From Inonotus obliquus (Eukaryota; Basidiomycota; Agaricomycetes; Hymenochaetales; Hymenochaetaceae): 64,000 bases of DNA. Position 1 is the first letter of the stretch; each line of letters opens with the position of its first letter. Where the stretch lies: contig JAJHTX010000002.1 in assembly GCA_032164295.1 (NCBI GenBank), positions 1,612,001 through 1,676,000 on the forward strand, read 5' to 3'. The notes beneath the pieces were generated by a model, which saw nothing but the letters and a program-made list of their open reading frames with translations, searched no databases and was not told the DNA's origin. Of this stretch, positions 34,470-46,679 are shown in pieces. A program made the translations under genes and the position numbers.

Positions 34470-36168
34470 ATGCTTGCACAAGGCTCTCCCCGCGATATTC
34501 TTGCTTCCGAATCCGAAGCACGCAGGGCTTTAACTATGGGCATGGATTTCTCGCCGTCGCAGCTCGTCATCAACCCGATCCAGCCACTTTCCCTCGAGCT
34601 GCAGAGTCTAATTGAGGCTCAAGGCCAGAATAACGGAGCGTCATTTCAATCCCTACCAATCGACCAACGGCTTCTCCTACAGTCGTTGATTACTCAAGAC
34701 TTTGCAAACTCGACCTTCGCTATGCCCAGTTCTTCGCAGGCGTTGCCCCCTGCGAGTGACTATTCGACCTTTCCCAGCACTTCTTCGGGTCATTCAATTC
34801 ACCCCAGCGAGATTCAGCCATCGCCCGCAATGAGTAATGGGATGGCTAGCGCTAGCTCCACAGGCAACGTATCCACGTCGCGGTCGTCGTCGGCTTCGTT
34901 TGAGAGCCAACCTCATGCCATTGCCTATTCACGTCGTCCCGGTAGTGCCAGCTCTGGCTCTCCGAAGAGCGCACCGTCCGATATAGTTTCGTTCGGTCGT
35001 ACAAACCAGGCAGCGCGCCAGCGCACCGCACAAGCCTGTGAGAAATGCCGTGACCGGAAAACAAAGGTAAGGAGAATATACTTGTAGACTTCTGTCTTCG
35101 CATTTCTGACGCTTCTCGTGCAGTGCTCCGGCACAAAGCCAGTATGCAGGCGTTGCTCTGATCGAGGGCTTACTTGTGTCTGGGCGCCTGAATCGCGCGT
35201 TCGCGGTGTAGCAAGACAAGCACGCCAAACCAGACTCGAATCAGGGGACAACATGGGCGAAGCCATGTCGAGTTTACCAGTTCCCTTCGAGTGTTCCTCA
35301 GGAGATTCTTCCCCCTCCATTCACGGACGCAATCTTGCCAAGTCTGCTCCTGCATATCAAACAACTTTCCCCCCCATTTCACTCCCGAGTCATGTAATCC
35401 CGAGGGATCAACAAAAGCGACAGAGCTGGCAAGGCGCGTTTCCCCTCGGGGTATCTCGGGGTATACATGCACACAGCATTTTGGGAGGACCAATCCGACC
35501 AATTACTTCTGTTGATGACTGCTGGATATCTGTTGATGACGCCACATGCGAGTTACCTGGGAGAGATCGTAGTACGACCGTACGCCCCCGGGAGAGACGC
35601 AGCTCCGTCTCTGTTGCGCATCTTGCCCGTGCGCGCAGTCGTGATCAACTCGTAACGTCATCAGCGACGCAGGTAGCAGGTTCACCGGAATCATTGTTCG
35701 GGAACGCATCTACCTTTTCACATTTCTACAGAGATACTCCGTAAGTAATTATTTCGTTCTTGACTTCTCCTCACTCAAAATGACATCTTTAGTACATTGT
35801 TAACCGAAGGACTCCCGACCGCATCATCGATAGAGTCGTCCGAGAGCGATCCATCTCTTTCGTTCAGCTCATTACGAAATTCACCCATCACTGGTCGCGA
35901 CTTGCATCAACCCCATCCAACTTATGATATGGAATCGCTGCTTAGTGATGAGATGATTAATCTGCTCAACTTTCCGACACCATTCGATATGATGATCAAT
36001 GATCAGGAATTCCTCGACAGCCTCGAGTCGTTTTCTTTTGAGAACTCCGACCCCAGTAAAATGCATACGTCACCTCCCGCGAACCCCGAGGTCGATCAGA
36101 GAGACGACGCTGAGGAGATCTTTGCTCAATTTTTCGATGCTGACGCATTCGGCCAGATGCGCGACTAG
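34470..36168 (+). CDS. Zn2Cys6 transcription factor
   Basis: The product is 529 residues. Exons: 34470-35066, 35124-35740, 35793-36168. The first splice joins the two halves of the zinc cluster: C190-X2-C193-X6-C200-X6-C207-X2-C210-X6-C217 (CEKCRDRKTK then CSGTKPVCRRCSDRGLTC), a fully conserved binuclear cluster. The cluster is unusually far from the amino end, preceded by 189 residues rich in Ser, Gln and Pro. No fungal-specific middle homology domain is visible. The carboxyl end is acidic and hydrophobic (DEMINLLNFPTPFDMMIND and EEIFAQFFDADAFGQM), resembling an activation domain. Targets cannot be inferred. ATG at 34470 is the first in frame; upstream there is only an open non-ATG extension. 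Confidence 0.9.
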
Positions 36169-37526
36169 GCACATTCGATAGTTTTTCTATTTTTCATTTC
36201 TCTGCTTTGTGTTGTAATATTCGATTTTCTCATTTTTATCCTCCACTCTATTTTCATGATGCAATCAATTAATAAAACACGCACAAAATACTGTGACAAT
36301 AATACCTCAAGCCAATTCTAGACGACTATTCAGAATATTTAACATTAAAGCTCGAGGCCTAAACGTTCCTTCCCGTCTGTTTCTCGATCTTTTGGAGTGA
36401 CAGCGGAGTCGATTCGTCTGTGCCTCAGGCGCGTCCGACGTATCGCTACACGCAAGCATCGAAAAATCAGACGCTGAGTAAACGCATTATGGTAAGGTGA
36501 TCGGGCTTTGACATCCAGATTAGTGCAATGAGTGTGTCTCAGATCTGATCAAGTAGTAGATAATGAGCGTTAATCACCACATGAAGCAGGTGAGCCTACA
36601 CTGCCGGCGGACATGTGCTAAGGAACGGAACCGATGTCCATGATGAGAGAAAGGACGAAATTGAATTGAAAATATCACGCGTAGTTTCAAAAGATCATGC
36701 TAGACGCTGTCAATAATCAACCTCGATGATCGACCAGTAAAGGTCAAGGGACTTGTTCTAAGGTGAAAACACCCGCTTTGAGACATCAAAGACACCACGA
36801 TCAGTCGTTGACTCCTGAATGGTGGCCAAGGTAATACCCTTTAGCCGCCTTGACAGAACTCCACGCAGCAGTTGGATGCACTCCAATACCCACTGCCAGT
36901 GCTAACTAAAGGTTCACTCGAGCAGACCGAAGACCGAACATGGTGTCGTTGACAAAGGCTGACCCTAGATTAGGTGTCATGCGTAGGAGACTTGCGTGCC
37001 GTCGGCAGTCAGCCGTCGACCGCATCGGCTAGGATCCCACCAGGAACGCAATTGTCAAAGTTGCCAGCTGGATTGATACAATGGAAAAAGGCCGATCCAT
37101 CAGGAGTTGGTGTCTAGAACAAGCACAAAAAGCAGTTCGATGATCCACCAACTGAATAGAATGCTGTAACAAAAGTCCAGAAGGTTGATGTTCAATCTAC
37201 ACGTAGATCTGGGTTTCCAGAGTAAGTTTGTCCTCTGGAATCAGGGCAACTCAGCCAGCCAGGTGACGAAAGAGCGCGGGGCTCGAGTAGTTCAGGTTAA
37301 ACTGATTCGTCATAGAAGCCACGATCAGAAAGATGACAAGTCGAACTGAGTTTCACAGACAGATTCCTGTACCGGGTATTATAACATTATTGAATTAGTT
37401 ATCAACAAAGAAGTCGTGAATAAGTAGATCGGAACCTGATACCTTCAACTGCCGAACGCGGAATATCGCTACCGTGAAGCTATCTGCCAGCATCACAGTA
37501 AAATACACAAGGGAGGTGGGAAAGGA
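36169..37526. other. Long intergenic stretch, mostly featureless
   Basis: Between the stop codons of the Zn2Cys6 gene and GTR1. No recognised gene on either strand apart from a suspicious short minus-strand frame at 37009-37113, listed separately. Composition is not visibly biased and no tandem or inverted repeat stood out. Confidence 0.45.
37009..37113 (-). other. Possible last exon of a small cysteine-containing protein
   Basis: A minus-strand frame preceded by a TTCTAG acceptor reads TPTPDGSAFFHCINPAG, then NFDNCVPGGILADAVDG and a stop. Two Cys, Gly/Pro/Asn richness and a tidy end look like the tail of a small secreted fungal protein. Upstream on the same strand (37120-37330) there are short open pieces, including a hydrophobic run, but no exon chain with a clear start and signal peptide could be built. 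It may be real, decayed, or chance. Confidence 0.25.
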
Positions 37527-38725
37527 TCAATTGATAGAAACCGCCTGTAGCTCTTCAAATTTCTGTCGGGCTAGCCGTATGTTTATCTTGATTGCAGCGG
37601 TTTCTTCAAAAGAGTTATCATCCGGTACAAGAAAACGCGAAGCTAGCTTACGTACCTATCGTCGGGTCATGCACAATAACCATGATGTAGGTGTTCCTAG
37701 TTAGTTCGTCCAGAACGGCCGTGTACTCTGGTAATTCCATATCCAAACATCGGAACTCCTCCCGCGAACGCATGCATGCGTGCTTGAAAGCTTTGATCAA
37801 CTCTGAGGTTCTTTCATATCGAGTTGGTTGTAGCTGATGCGGATCGGACTCCTGTGCATTGGACCCATCTGTCGCAGTCAAATCAGATGAGGATGAGCCG
37901 TTACTCGCTTCCTTGATGGTTGGCGCGGTATGCGTCCGTTGGGAAGTAGCTATTACGAGGAAGGTCGTTCGCTCAAAGAGGATGACTTCGGTTGCGCTAC
38001 ATGCCTCAGCGAATGTCGTGAGATGCTTGCTAAGTATTGCGGCGTTTGGAATGAGGGTATGCACGATGCGCGACCATGCCTGAGAAAAGACATCAATACA
38101 GACATGGCTATCAAGAGATTAGTCAGGCTAGCCTTGTACAAACTCTCGTCGTAGATACTTGTACCGAACACAGTAATACCGACATCACCACTTGCTTCCT
38201 GGAGCTCGTTTGTCTTCTTCTCTAATATCTTCTTCCTGGCCGTACGAACAAGATCCATTTTGTGGACGAGCAAGAAGACAACAGCATCAGGACTGAATCT
38301 CTTTAGGGATTCAAGGCAATCGCGATAGTAAACCAGATCCTTGTCCATTTCGCGAGACTCGACGTCAAAGACGTAGATAAGAACGCCGACGTGTTGAAAT
38401 ATAGTGCTGCGCTGTGTTGAGAGATAGGAATCCATAAAGGAATCCTGACCACCGCAGTCCCAGAGATTGAGAATGAGGTCCCCTAGGAAGCGTACGTGGT
38501 TCTGTTCCACATCAATTGTTGCCCCGAGACGCGAAGTAAGGGATGCTTGATTGTTTGAGCTACGAATAGTATGAGTGTTTATAACGTCTATCCGAGAAAT
38601 AAGGCCCACAAGATGACAGAGCGCATAGAGGTCTTCCCACTTCCTGACGCACCCATCAGGAGCACCTACAATTGTTTTGAGCAGTCTTATAAGGCGAACG
38701 TGGTGGGACATACCTTCTTCTTCAT
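37527..38725 (-). CDS. GTR1: Rag-family GTPase Gtr1 (RagA/B)
   Basis: Exons: 38725-38714, 38665-38610, 38559-38133, 38079-37656, 37603-37527; product 331 residues. It starts MKKKVLLMGASGSGKT, with the P-loop GASGSGKT at residues 9-16. Then come LGATIDVEQNHVRFLG, the switch II NLWDCGGQDSF, LIYVFDVESREMDKDL, the VHKMDL guanine motif and the Rag carboxyl half (HTLIPNAAILSKHL, RYERTSELIKAFKHAC, MELPEYTAVLDELTRNTYIM, RLARQKFEEL). Gtr1 pairs with Gtr2 on the vacuole and signals amino-acid sufficiency to TORC1. The third intron has no GT donor. Only GC-AG (38132-38080) joins SLYK to AWSRIVH as the family requires. The first exon codes for only four residues. It is divergent from the eIF3c gene, 271 bp apart. 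Confidence 0.95.
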
Positions 38726-38996
38726 GTTGGGTCGTCAATACTCACGCGTCGCGCAACGAGGCGCAGACTCAGAGTAACGCGTCTAATGTATCCACTTCAA
38801 TCGAATCCAAGTTCAGAAGATCGGCGAGTTGAAGTCCAAAAGCGGCAATGGGGGCGTGACAGCGTAACCTGTCCAGCATGACAGTGACACCGTGACAAAA
38901 ATATTCTGCAATATTGCTCAGTCATACTCAACAACGTTGTTTTCTGCGCTTTACTTCAGCAGCTATCTGATTTACTGAACAAAGACTTAAAGCAAC

Positions 38997-41900
38997 ATGT
39001 CTCGATTTTTCAGACCAGCTGGTGACTCCGACTCCGATACCGAGGAGTCGGAGGAAGAAGAGCTCATGTCGAGTGACGAGGAGGCACCAGCGAAGCCTGC
39101 ACCGTCTAAACCCACCGGTATGGCACGATTCCTGAAAGGCGCAGCTTCAAGTTCCAGCTCAGAATCAGAATCCGAGGAGGAGAGCGACGAGGAGGATGAT
39201 TCGGAGAAGGAGCAACCGCGAAAGAAGAATGCCTTCCTTGTCGGTGCTGATAGTGATGAAAGCGACGAAGACGTAAAGCGTGTCGTAAAAAGTGCAAGCG
39301 AAAAGCGACTAGATGAGATGGTGGCAGTAGGGAAGAGCATTGATAATGCTGTCAAGATTAACGACTGGGTAGCCATCTCTAATGGTGCGTACATTTGTCG
39401 ATTGTTTCGCCAAGTCCGTGGCGTTGAATTGGTGCTCGAATATCAGAATTCGACAAACTTATTCGTCTCGTTGAACGCCAGACGAATCTTTCAGAGAGGG
39501 TACCTAGCTTTTACATTCGTACGCTGCTGAGCCTGGATCAATCCTTGAACTTGGCGCTGGCGAAGGAGAAAGAAGCAAAGAAAAAGATGAACGCAACCAA
39601 CGCTCGTGCGCTGAACACCATGAAGCAGAAGATTAGGAAAACGATAAAAGAGTATGAAAAGGAAGTCAAACTACTGCAAGAGGTATGCCGTATTTCCTAT
39701 TACGCTGTGTCCGAACTTGTGTTTTGACGCGATTTCATGTAGGATCCTGAAGCGTTTGAACGGGAACATGCGGCGCCCGTTGCTGCTCTTGCTGTTCCAG
39801 TAGCAAAAAAGAAAGTCAAGGTTGACGTGGACGAAGCTGGTGATGATGATGATTTCACAACTGTCGGCAAAGGCGGCAAAGCGATACAATATACATCAGA
39901 AAGTCTATTTCAAAATCTACAACTTATCCAAGAGGCGAGAGGAAAGAAGGTAATGCATTACTGATCTAGTGTTAGGATTATCTGAGAGCTAATATCATTT
40001 TACAGAACACGGACAGGGCTGAGCAGATTAGGATCCTAGAGAAACTACTGGAGGTGGCTGCTACAGTCTATCAACGCATCCGAGTGCTCTTAGCTCTGGT
40101 TTCTGCCCGTTTCGACTATAACTCGTCTATCGCAACGCATATGCCCATCGAACTATGGAATGCCGCTCAGCGAGAGGTTGATGCGCTAATCAACGTCCTT
40201 GCAGCAGATGCAAAATTTTCAGTAGAGGAAACAGCTCCGGAGTACGATGAACTTGCTGAACGTACTCCAGACCAAGAAAAGGATGGAATTGTCCGTATTC
40301 GTGGGAGCATAATCAGTTTCGTAGACCGCTTGGATGATGAATTCACGAAGAGCCTTCAAAATATTGATCCCCATGGGACGGAATATGTTGAGAGGCTCAG
40401 AGATGAGAAGGGGCTGTATCAAACGATATGCTTGTCACAAGGATACTACGAGAAAACGAAGCAAGACGACCCTCTGACTCGAGTCATTCTGCGAAGACTG
40501 GATCACATCTACTCAAAGGTGAGTAACTCCGAAAACTCCGATCCTGCCATGTTTTTCTTCAACTAAAAATAAATGCAGCCTGACGCCGTCGTTCAAGCAC
40601 TGGAAGCTAACGTTGCTTCATCACCATCACCCCCTTCCATTTCGCTTGCCTCATGCAGTTCTAGCAAGTCTCTCATCCAAGCGCTTTGCGTACACCTCTA
40701 CAAGTCCGATGGTGGAATTCCAAAGATGCGAGCGATGCTTTACCATGTCTATCACCACGCTTTGCAGAACGACTTTTATCGTGCGCGGGATATGCTCTTG
40801 ATGTCACATTTGCAAGAAACGGTGCACAGTGCAGATGTGTTATCACAAATCTTATACAACCGAGCCGTTGTGCAGATTGGGTTATCGGCGTTCCGTATCG
40901 GACTTGTTCGTGAAGCACAAGCTACGCTGCAAGATATCTTCAATACTCAAAGAGTGAAGGAGCTCCTTGCACAAGGCGTACATCAACAGCGATACCAGCA
41001 GCTATCACCTGAACAAGAAAAGACCGAACGTCAAAGACAACTACCCTTCCACATGCACATAAACACCGAGCTACTCGAGGCAGCGTTCCTCGTTTCTAGC
41101 ATGCTCGTTGAAATCCCAATGCTTGCGAGCATCGACAATGAAGAACAGCGCCGCAAAGCTGCATCCAAGCCGTTCCGACGTTTGTTGGACTTTGCTGATC
41201 GACAGGTGTTTACGGGCCCGCCGGAGAGTACGAGAGATCATATTATGCAGGCTAGCAAGGCGCTGCAGGTGGGAGATTGGGAGAAATGTCGGGATTTGAT
41301 TCAGAGTATTAAGATTTGGAGTCTTATGCCTGAAGCTGCTTCAGTCAAAGAGATGCTTTCTAAGTATGTCTTCACTTTCTCCCAACTTTTCAACACTGAC
41401 TAGCGAATAATCTCATCTTATCGAAGACGTATCCAAGAAGAAGCTCTCCGAACCTACCTTTTCACTTACGCCCCGCACTACAAAACTCTCTCCCTCTCCC
41501 TCCTCGCACGTACATTCTCACTCACACTCAAACAAGTAACCTCAATAGTATCCAAAATGATTTGGACAGAAGAACTCTCAGCATCTCTAGATCAAGCTTC
41601 AGGAGTCGTTGTATTCCATCATGTTGAACAAAGTCGAGTACAACAATTGGCTTTGACTTTAGCTGAGAGAGGTTCTACGCTTGTTGAACAGAATGAGAAG
41701 GCTTTGGATGTGAAACAGGGTACGGCTGCTTGGGGTGAGAGAGCTGAGGGGTTGAAAGGTGAGAAACGTGGTGAACAGACTGGGGAGAATAGGAGGAGGG
41801 GGGATAGGACTAGGGGGACCGCTAGAGGTTAGTTTCAGTGTTATATTTTCTTTCTCGTATTATTTCTAACTTTGATGTTTCTTTTCTTTTCTGTTCATTT

Positions 41901-42003
41901 GGCTGGTTTAGGTGGAGCTACGAGGGGTGGTCGAGGTGCACGCTTTGCGCAAGGTCTTGGAAACCGAATGCCTACTTCATCAGCTACGACTCGTGTTCGT
42001 TAG
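38997..42003 (+). CDS. NIP1: Translation initiation factor eIF3 subunit c (NIP1)
   Basis: Exons: 38997-39384, 39447-39682, 39743-39949, 40006-40518, 40579-41363, 41427-41827, 41912-42003; product 873 residues. The start [20 protein letters not shown], followed by alternating Ser/acidic tracts, is the conserved eIF3c amino end that binds eIF5 and eIF1. Then come [33 protein letters not shown], a helical middle ([49 protein letters not shown]), and the PCI region with [20 protein letters not shown] and [15 protein letters not shown]. The end is RG-rich ([12 protein letters not shown]). It is a core scaffold of the 43S preinitiation complex. Every splice phase agrees. Confidence 0.96.
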
Positions 42004-42433
42004 ACGCTCTACTCTCTCGGTTCGATTGTTGTTGGTGTTAATCGGTCTAGAGTACCATCCTTATTATATGCGTCAAACTTTTTTGCGATAGCATACGAAC
42101 GATGTACAGATTCATCTCTGTTTTGTAATTTGTACAGTTGTTGTAGCTATAGCTCGCAAAAAATTATTTTGATGGGTCAAGACATGAGCATGAGGGTGAA
42201 TACTGTGGGATTTACACATGTGCATGTATTTTCGAAAGTGGTGGTTGCCTGAATCTGCATCTACGTCTAATCTATGCAGGTCTACGAGTCTAACAGAACA
42301 CGCCGGAAAACATCAAGATAGGAACAAGACAGGTGACAAAACGTACTCGTTTCGACTGACTGGGAACAAGTGTGACTCGGATACGAAGAAAGCGAAGAAC
42401 GAAGAGGTGAGCATTCTACCTTATTGTAGAAGA
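42004..42433. terminator. Converging 3' regions of eIF3c and the aminotransferase
   Basis: No gene seen; the two genes converge here. The stretch at 42040-42200 is T/A-rich as expected for 3' untranslated and polyadenylation sequence. No single signal stands out. Confidence 0.35.
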
Positions 42434-45400
42434 TTAAACGTGCGGAGCGCCAACCTCGAGTATCGCCTCATCTCCGATACTTCTCCTATAACTATGCCCA
42501 AAGGAGTTCATTCCTTCTTTCTTAGCTTTCTTTAGAACACGGTCTATCGCGTTAATTCCTGCAAAAACGAAAGCAACAAGACGAACAGTTAGATTTCACA
42601 GTTCATTTGGAATCATGGGGAGGGAAGAGAATGTTGAAACATAGCTGGAATATGAACGCACCCATGTCGAGCGTTTCCAATGGTGGACCGAACGAGATGC
42701 GTACGAAGTGATGACAGGGTGAGTTGAAGAGGTTACGTCTATGAGCTGGGTTAATGTCGAAGAATATACCGGGGATGACAATTGTTTTCTCTTTGAGGAG
42801 TTCCTCGAAGAACGTCTATATGTAACAGTGCTACTGTAAGTATATGCGAAAGAGGAGAGAGGAAAGGGACGTACAAGACCGTTGTTAAGAGGTGTAGGAA
42901 GTTGTTCGAGGTTGAGCCAGATGTAAAATGTGCTTGTTGGCGGGACGTCAACCTTTAGACCGAGCTTCTTAAGTCGCTTCAAGACGTGGTCCCGTTTCAT
43001 CTTGAAGTGCTTTTGCAAAGCAATCTATACATGGACAAAAATTCGAGTTGACAATGTTGGAGCTAGCATGTATAAAAAGGCAACACATACTTTCTCTTGC
43101 TGCACGTGCTGAGGATCAAGAAGTGGTATGGCAGCAAGTTGCAGGCTAAAAAATACGGTGGATTGAATCACATTGCCAAAGAATCTGATGTTGGGTTAGT
43201 AACTTACGGATGGTTGGCACCACCGTCCAAGAAGGAACCTTAAGGACACGGGATGAGCAAAGCTCCAAGTATGATCATCGGTCTATACTTACCAGACTGC
43301 GAGAGTGCAGTAATGAGGTTCTTAGGGCCCAGCACCCAACACACACGCCAGCCAGGAAGACGCCAGTTCTATGATCGCATCGTGCCATTTAGTATCACAG
43401 ACTGCTTACATCCACGTAAAGAAAACCCTTGCCTTTGTCAGCCCGTTGACAATGACGACGGAGTCCTGGGGAATTTCATTGAGTGCGCCTCCAGCATAAT
43501 CCGTGCGCGTTAGATGCTTACTTCGTTGACATCTAAAAGTACAAAATCGGCTTCATTATCCAAACTTGACATCCGAAAGAGAACCGCCTACCTTCAATGT
43601 ATTCAGCAGACGATATCGACTTGCCGTAATCCTCGCCTTTCTCAGGGTAGATGTACCAGGAGTAGAACTACGAGAAGGTTTTCAGATAATCAAGAAGGAA
43701 AGATCGGTTTGATTCATACCTCATCAAGAATAAGGGTTGTTTCTCGGCTGAGACCCACGAGTTCTTTCAGGTCATGGCCCCTTGAACGGAACAGTAAGTT
43801 CTGGCCTTACGAACAGAATAGAGGGAAGAAATACTCACTTGATAACCTGACCAGTCGGGTTTCGTGGGTTTGATGCGAGGATGACCGAGAGACCTTGTGA
43901 ACGGATATCCCTCTGAAGTACAGAATGAGACAGCAATTCACATAAGACAGCAGAGAGTTATACCTTTGTCTGCTCAATGTTGAGACGATACTTATCCTAT
44001 GTCCGGAAACACTTGTCAGCAGAAGGAACTAGGATATTAAATGCGCCCGGGAAACCGACCTCAGCGTTTAGACTGCACAGTCGAAGGAGTCAGCAACCCC
44101 GCTAATTGGACAATGCGAGGATCCCGCTTACACAGTAGGAATTGGCACAAGCCGTTTGAATGCTCCAAGAACTTGATCGTACGCCGTGTAGTCCGGAATT
44201 TGATACGCCTGTTCATGAATTTATTGGTCATAAGCACATCGGGCTTGAGATGGAAACTTACACAATAGACATTGGAAATAACCGCGGCAATTCGGGACAA
44301 ACCAGACCGTCCACCAGGGACGATACACACGTTTTCGTATGTGTATTGGCTGGCCTTGCCCTTACGGTAGTTCACATTGTACAAATTCGCAACGGCTTCT
44401 CGGAGTTCTGCGAGAGGATGAGTGTCCGAACAGACCGGCAAAGGAGATGATTGGTTAGGAAAATATTATCGAGGTAAGTGAAATAAACGTACCCTTGACA
44501 CCTGTTGTTGGGGCGTATTCCAGACTCTAGAAAAGGTAAAACGAGGTCAGCATTGTGGTCATCTGAGAAAAACAAAATTGGAAGAGAAGATGCTATTTAC
44601 GTCTAGAGGCACATCAATATGTGTCGGGCGAGGAGCGGCACCCGGGATGTCTCCCACCTCGGGTGCTCCTTGGCCGAGATTAGCCCACTCGTGGCTTGAC
44701 CTATATCCATTGATATGAGAACAAGTGAGCAGCGGCTCTCGAATAACGACGTACGCGTAGGTAAACCCGTTAGCCATCGCGCGATCTGAGCAGTAGATGA
44801 CGCCCGTCGAACCGGGGTGCTCGATACCAGGGACAGTTTCCTGATTATCATGGAGGTGAAACAACCGTCGAGCATCAAGTATCAAGTTAGAACAACGATC
44901 AATCAGACCAAGAGCATCGTCGTCGATGTCGATGTCGAATCAGCGAATCAGCAATGCCCCGGATGGTGAACTGTGAGACGAGCTGATCGCACCTCCTCTG
45001 GGTTAACTGTCTGCGGGAGAAGTCCCTGCGCTTTATGACCCGGCGCAGCACGGAAGATCTATGCAGCGGAAAATCGTTTATTTGCAGTCAGCCAGCTGGC
45101 AGTCCAATAGGAACAGACACGTACTTGATGTGCTTCCGACTCTTTTTCATGTTTGAAGTGTCGTATTGCTTCATGGACCTAAAGAAAAGCAAGTGAGGCG
45201 CGTCAGAAACGCGTTGTGCAATCGCGCCAAGCTCTCGCGACTGTGCCAAGACCGTGCTCATTGCATGGAAGTCCGCCACCCGATCAAACCATGTAGCGTC
45301 GAGCGAAGCGCAGAAGCGCAAAATATACAAAATACTGAGCTACATACCAAATCCTTGAAGTGCTCCATTGGCGTGCGAGGCCGCGAGGGCGGCTGGGAGG

Positions 45401-45482
45401 GAGGATGAGAGGGGGGTTGGCTGAGCATTTTGTGGTCAAAGTGGGTGGAAGAGAAGTGGTGAAGAATAGTTGAGGACTTCAT
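42434..45482 (-). CDS. PLP-dependent class I/II aminotransferase, 21 exons
   Basis: Product 529 residues. Exons: 45482-45348, 45178-45125, 45058-44993, 44840-44755, 44700-44601, 44526-44493, 44407-44262, 44208-44132, 44072-44060, 43996-43964, 43912-43839, 43780-43720, 43667-43592, 43532-43522, 43465-43433, 43368-43293, 43238-43208, 43145-43091, 43024-42875, 42815-42662, 42558-42434. Fold type I blocks: NLGQGAPEVGD, CIVPGGRSGLSRIA, LASNPRNPTGQV, TLILDEFYSWY and VIVNGLTK-NWRLPGWRVCW, where Lys is the PLP Schiff base. Then ALSQSGSFLDGG, TSTFYIWLNL and HHFVRISFG. It probably transaminates an amino acid, with aspartate, aromatic or kynurenine type all possible. The start could also be the internal Met at 45428 or 45368. 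The intron after the Lys uses GC-AG (43432-43369). Confidence 0.88.
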
Positions 45483-45786
45483 CTCGTCGATTTTGTTTTG
45501 TGATCATATGCATCTGTTACCCAGGTATTTATAGGATAGGCATAAAAAGCTATTAAATCTTTATGCCTGCGGCCATTTTGCGTTTGCAGAGTCGGAAGAA
45601 AATTCGTTTCTGGCTTGGTAGAGATGAAACTCGTTTCAACGATATTTTCAAAGTGCTCTCCTGCTGTCTCTGGCAAACGGCAAACGGACTGACCGTTGCG
45701 AGTGTAGTGCATCTCCCACGACCAATCGGAGAATTCGAAGTAAAAACAATGAATTTAATTCCGGCGCATATAGTCACCTTCTTTCG
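45483..45786. promoter_or_regulatory. Aminotransferase promoter region
   Basis: No gene seen. It contains the leader of the aminotransferase and the 3' end of RIB3, both on the minus strand. No operator recognised. Confidence 0.4.
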
Positions 45787-46679
45787 CTAATTTACACTCA
45801 AATCCTCATGAGTCCTCCTCCATTCCTTAAGCATCTCAATACTAACCAACTTCAGTCCCCATCTATCCGCGAACAACCGGCAATCGTCCCTTCGAGCCAT
45901 GGAACCCTCCACATCGTCCTTCACAAGTTCACATATCACACCGCCCAGTGCTTTGCCTGTCAACCGACATAAATCCACACCAGCCTCGGTGTGTCCGGGT
46001 CGTGTGAGTACGCCACCCGGATGGGCGCGCAGGGGAACCATATGCCCTGGGCGTGAGAAGTCGGTGGAGCAGGCGGTCGGTGAGATGAGTGAGCGGATGG
46101 TCAGAGCGCGATCGTGTGCGGAGATACCTGTTGTCGTCCCTACCAAATTCAAATATTTATTATGAGCGCATGGGATAGAAAAGAGCACAGAGAAACGGAC
46201 GCCGCACCATGTCTGTAATCAACGGTGACAGTGAAAGCTGTTTTGTTTCGGTCTTGATTATTAGGAACCATCATTGGGATATCGAGCTCGTCCAATCGTT
46301 CGCCAGGCAGAGCTATGCAAATATAACCACTTCACCCAATCCATCCGTCAGCTCACGAGTCCCCGGTATACGAGGTGAATGAACTGTACCTAGTATGTCT
46401 AATCATCCATGCTAATTTCTCCGTCGTGCAATGTTCAGAAGCCAAAATAACGTCACCCTCGTTCTCCCTACTTTGATCGTCCATCACAACGAGAAACTCC
46501 CCACGCTTGAAGGCAGCGAGGGCATCCTCCATCGAGTCAAACTCGAATTGCATTCGCGGAGGAGGAGAATCTTGTAGCTTGGGATATGTCGGGTCATGCA
46601 CTAGTACGGACCCTGAAGTCAACGCCGATATTTTCGGCTGTACGCCATTGACGTGATTGAATCCGTTCGGAAGAGCCAT
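45787..46679 (-). CDS. RIB3: 3,4-dihydroxy-2-butanone 4-phosphate synthase
   Basis: Exons: 46679-46390, 46329-46208, 46139-45787; product 254 residues. Conserved blocks: FDSMEDALAAFKRGEFLVVM, the acidic metal loop DDQSRENEGDVILASE, WMIRHTSGYICIALPGER, DRNKTAFTVTVDY, HGTTTGISAHDRALT and the RPGHMVPLRAHPGGVLTRPG - HTEAGVDLC - GVICEL series. It converts ribulose 5-phosphate to the four-carbon precursor of riboflavin. The amino terminus (first 45 residues) is a family-variable extension. No GTP cyclohydrolase II domain is fused, as expected for a fungal stand-alone enzyme. Confidence 0.95.

Noticed and set aside
35170..35502. Minus-strand frame opposite the Zn2Cys6 gene
   Set aside because: Shadow of a coding exon.
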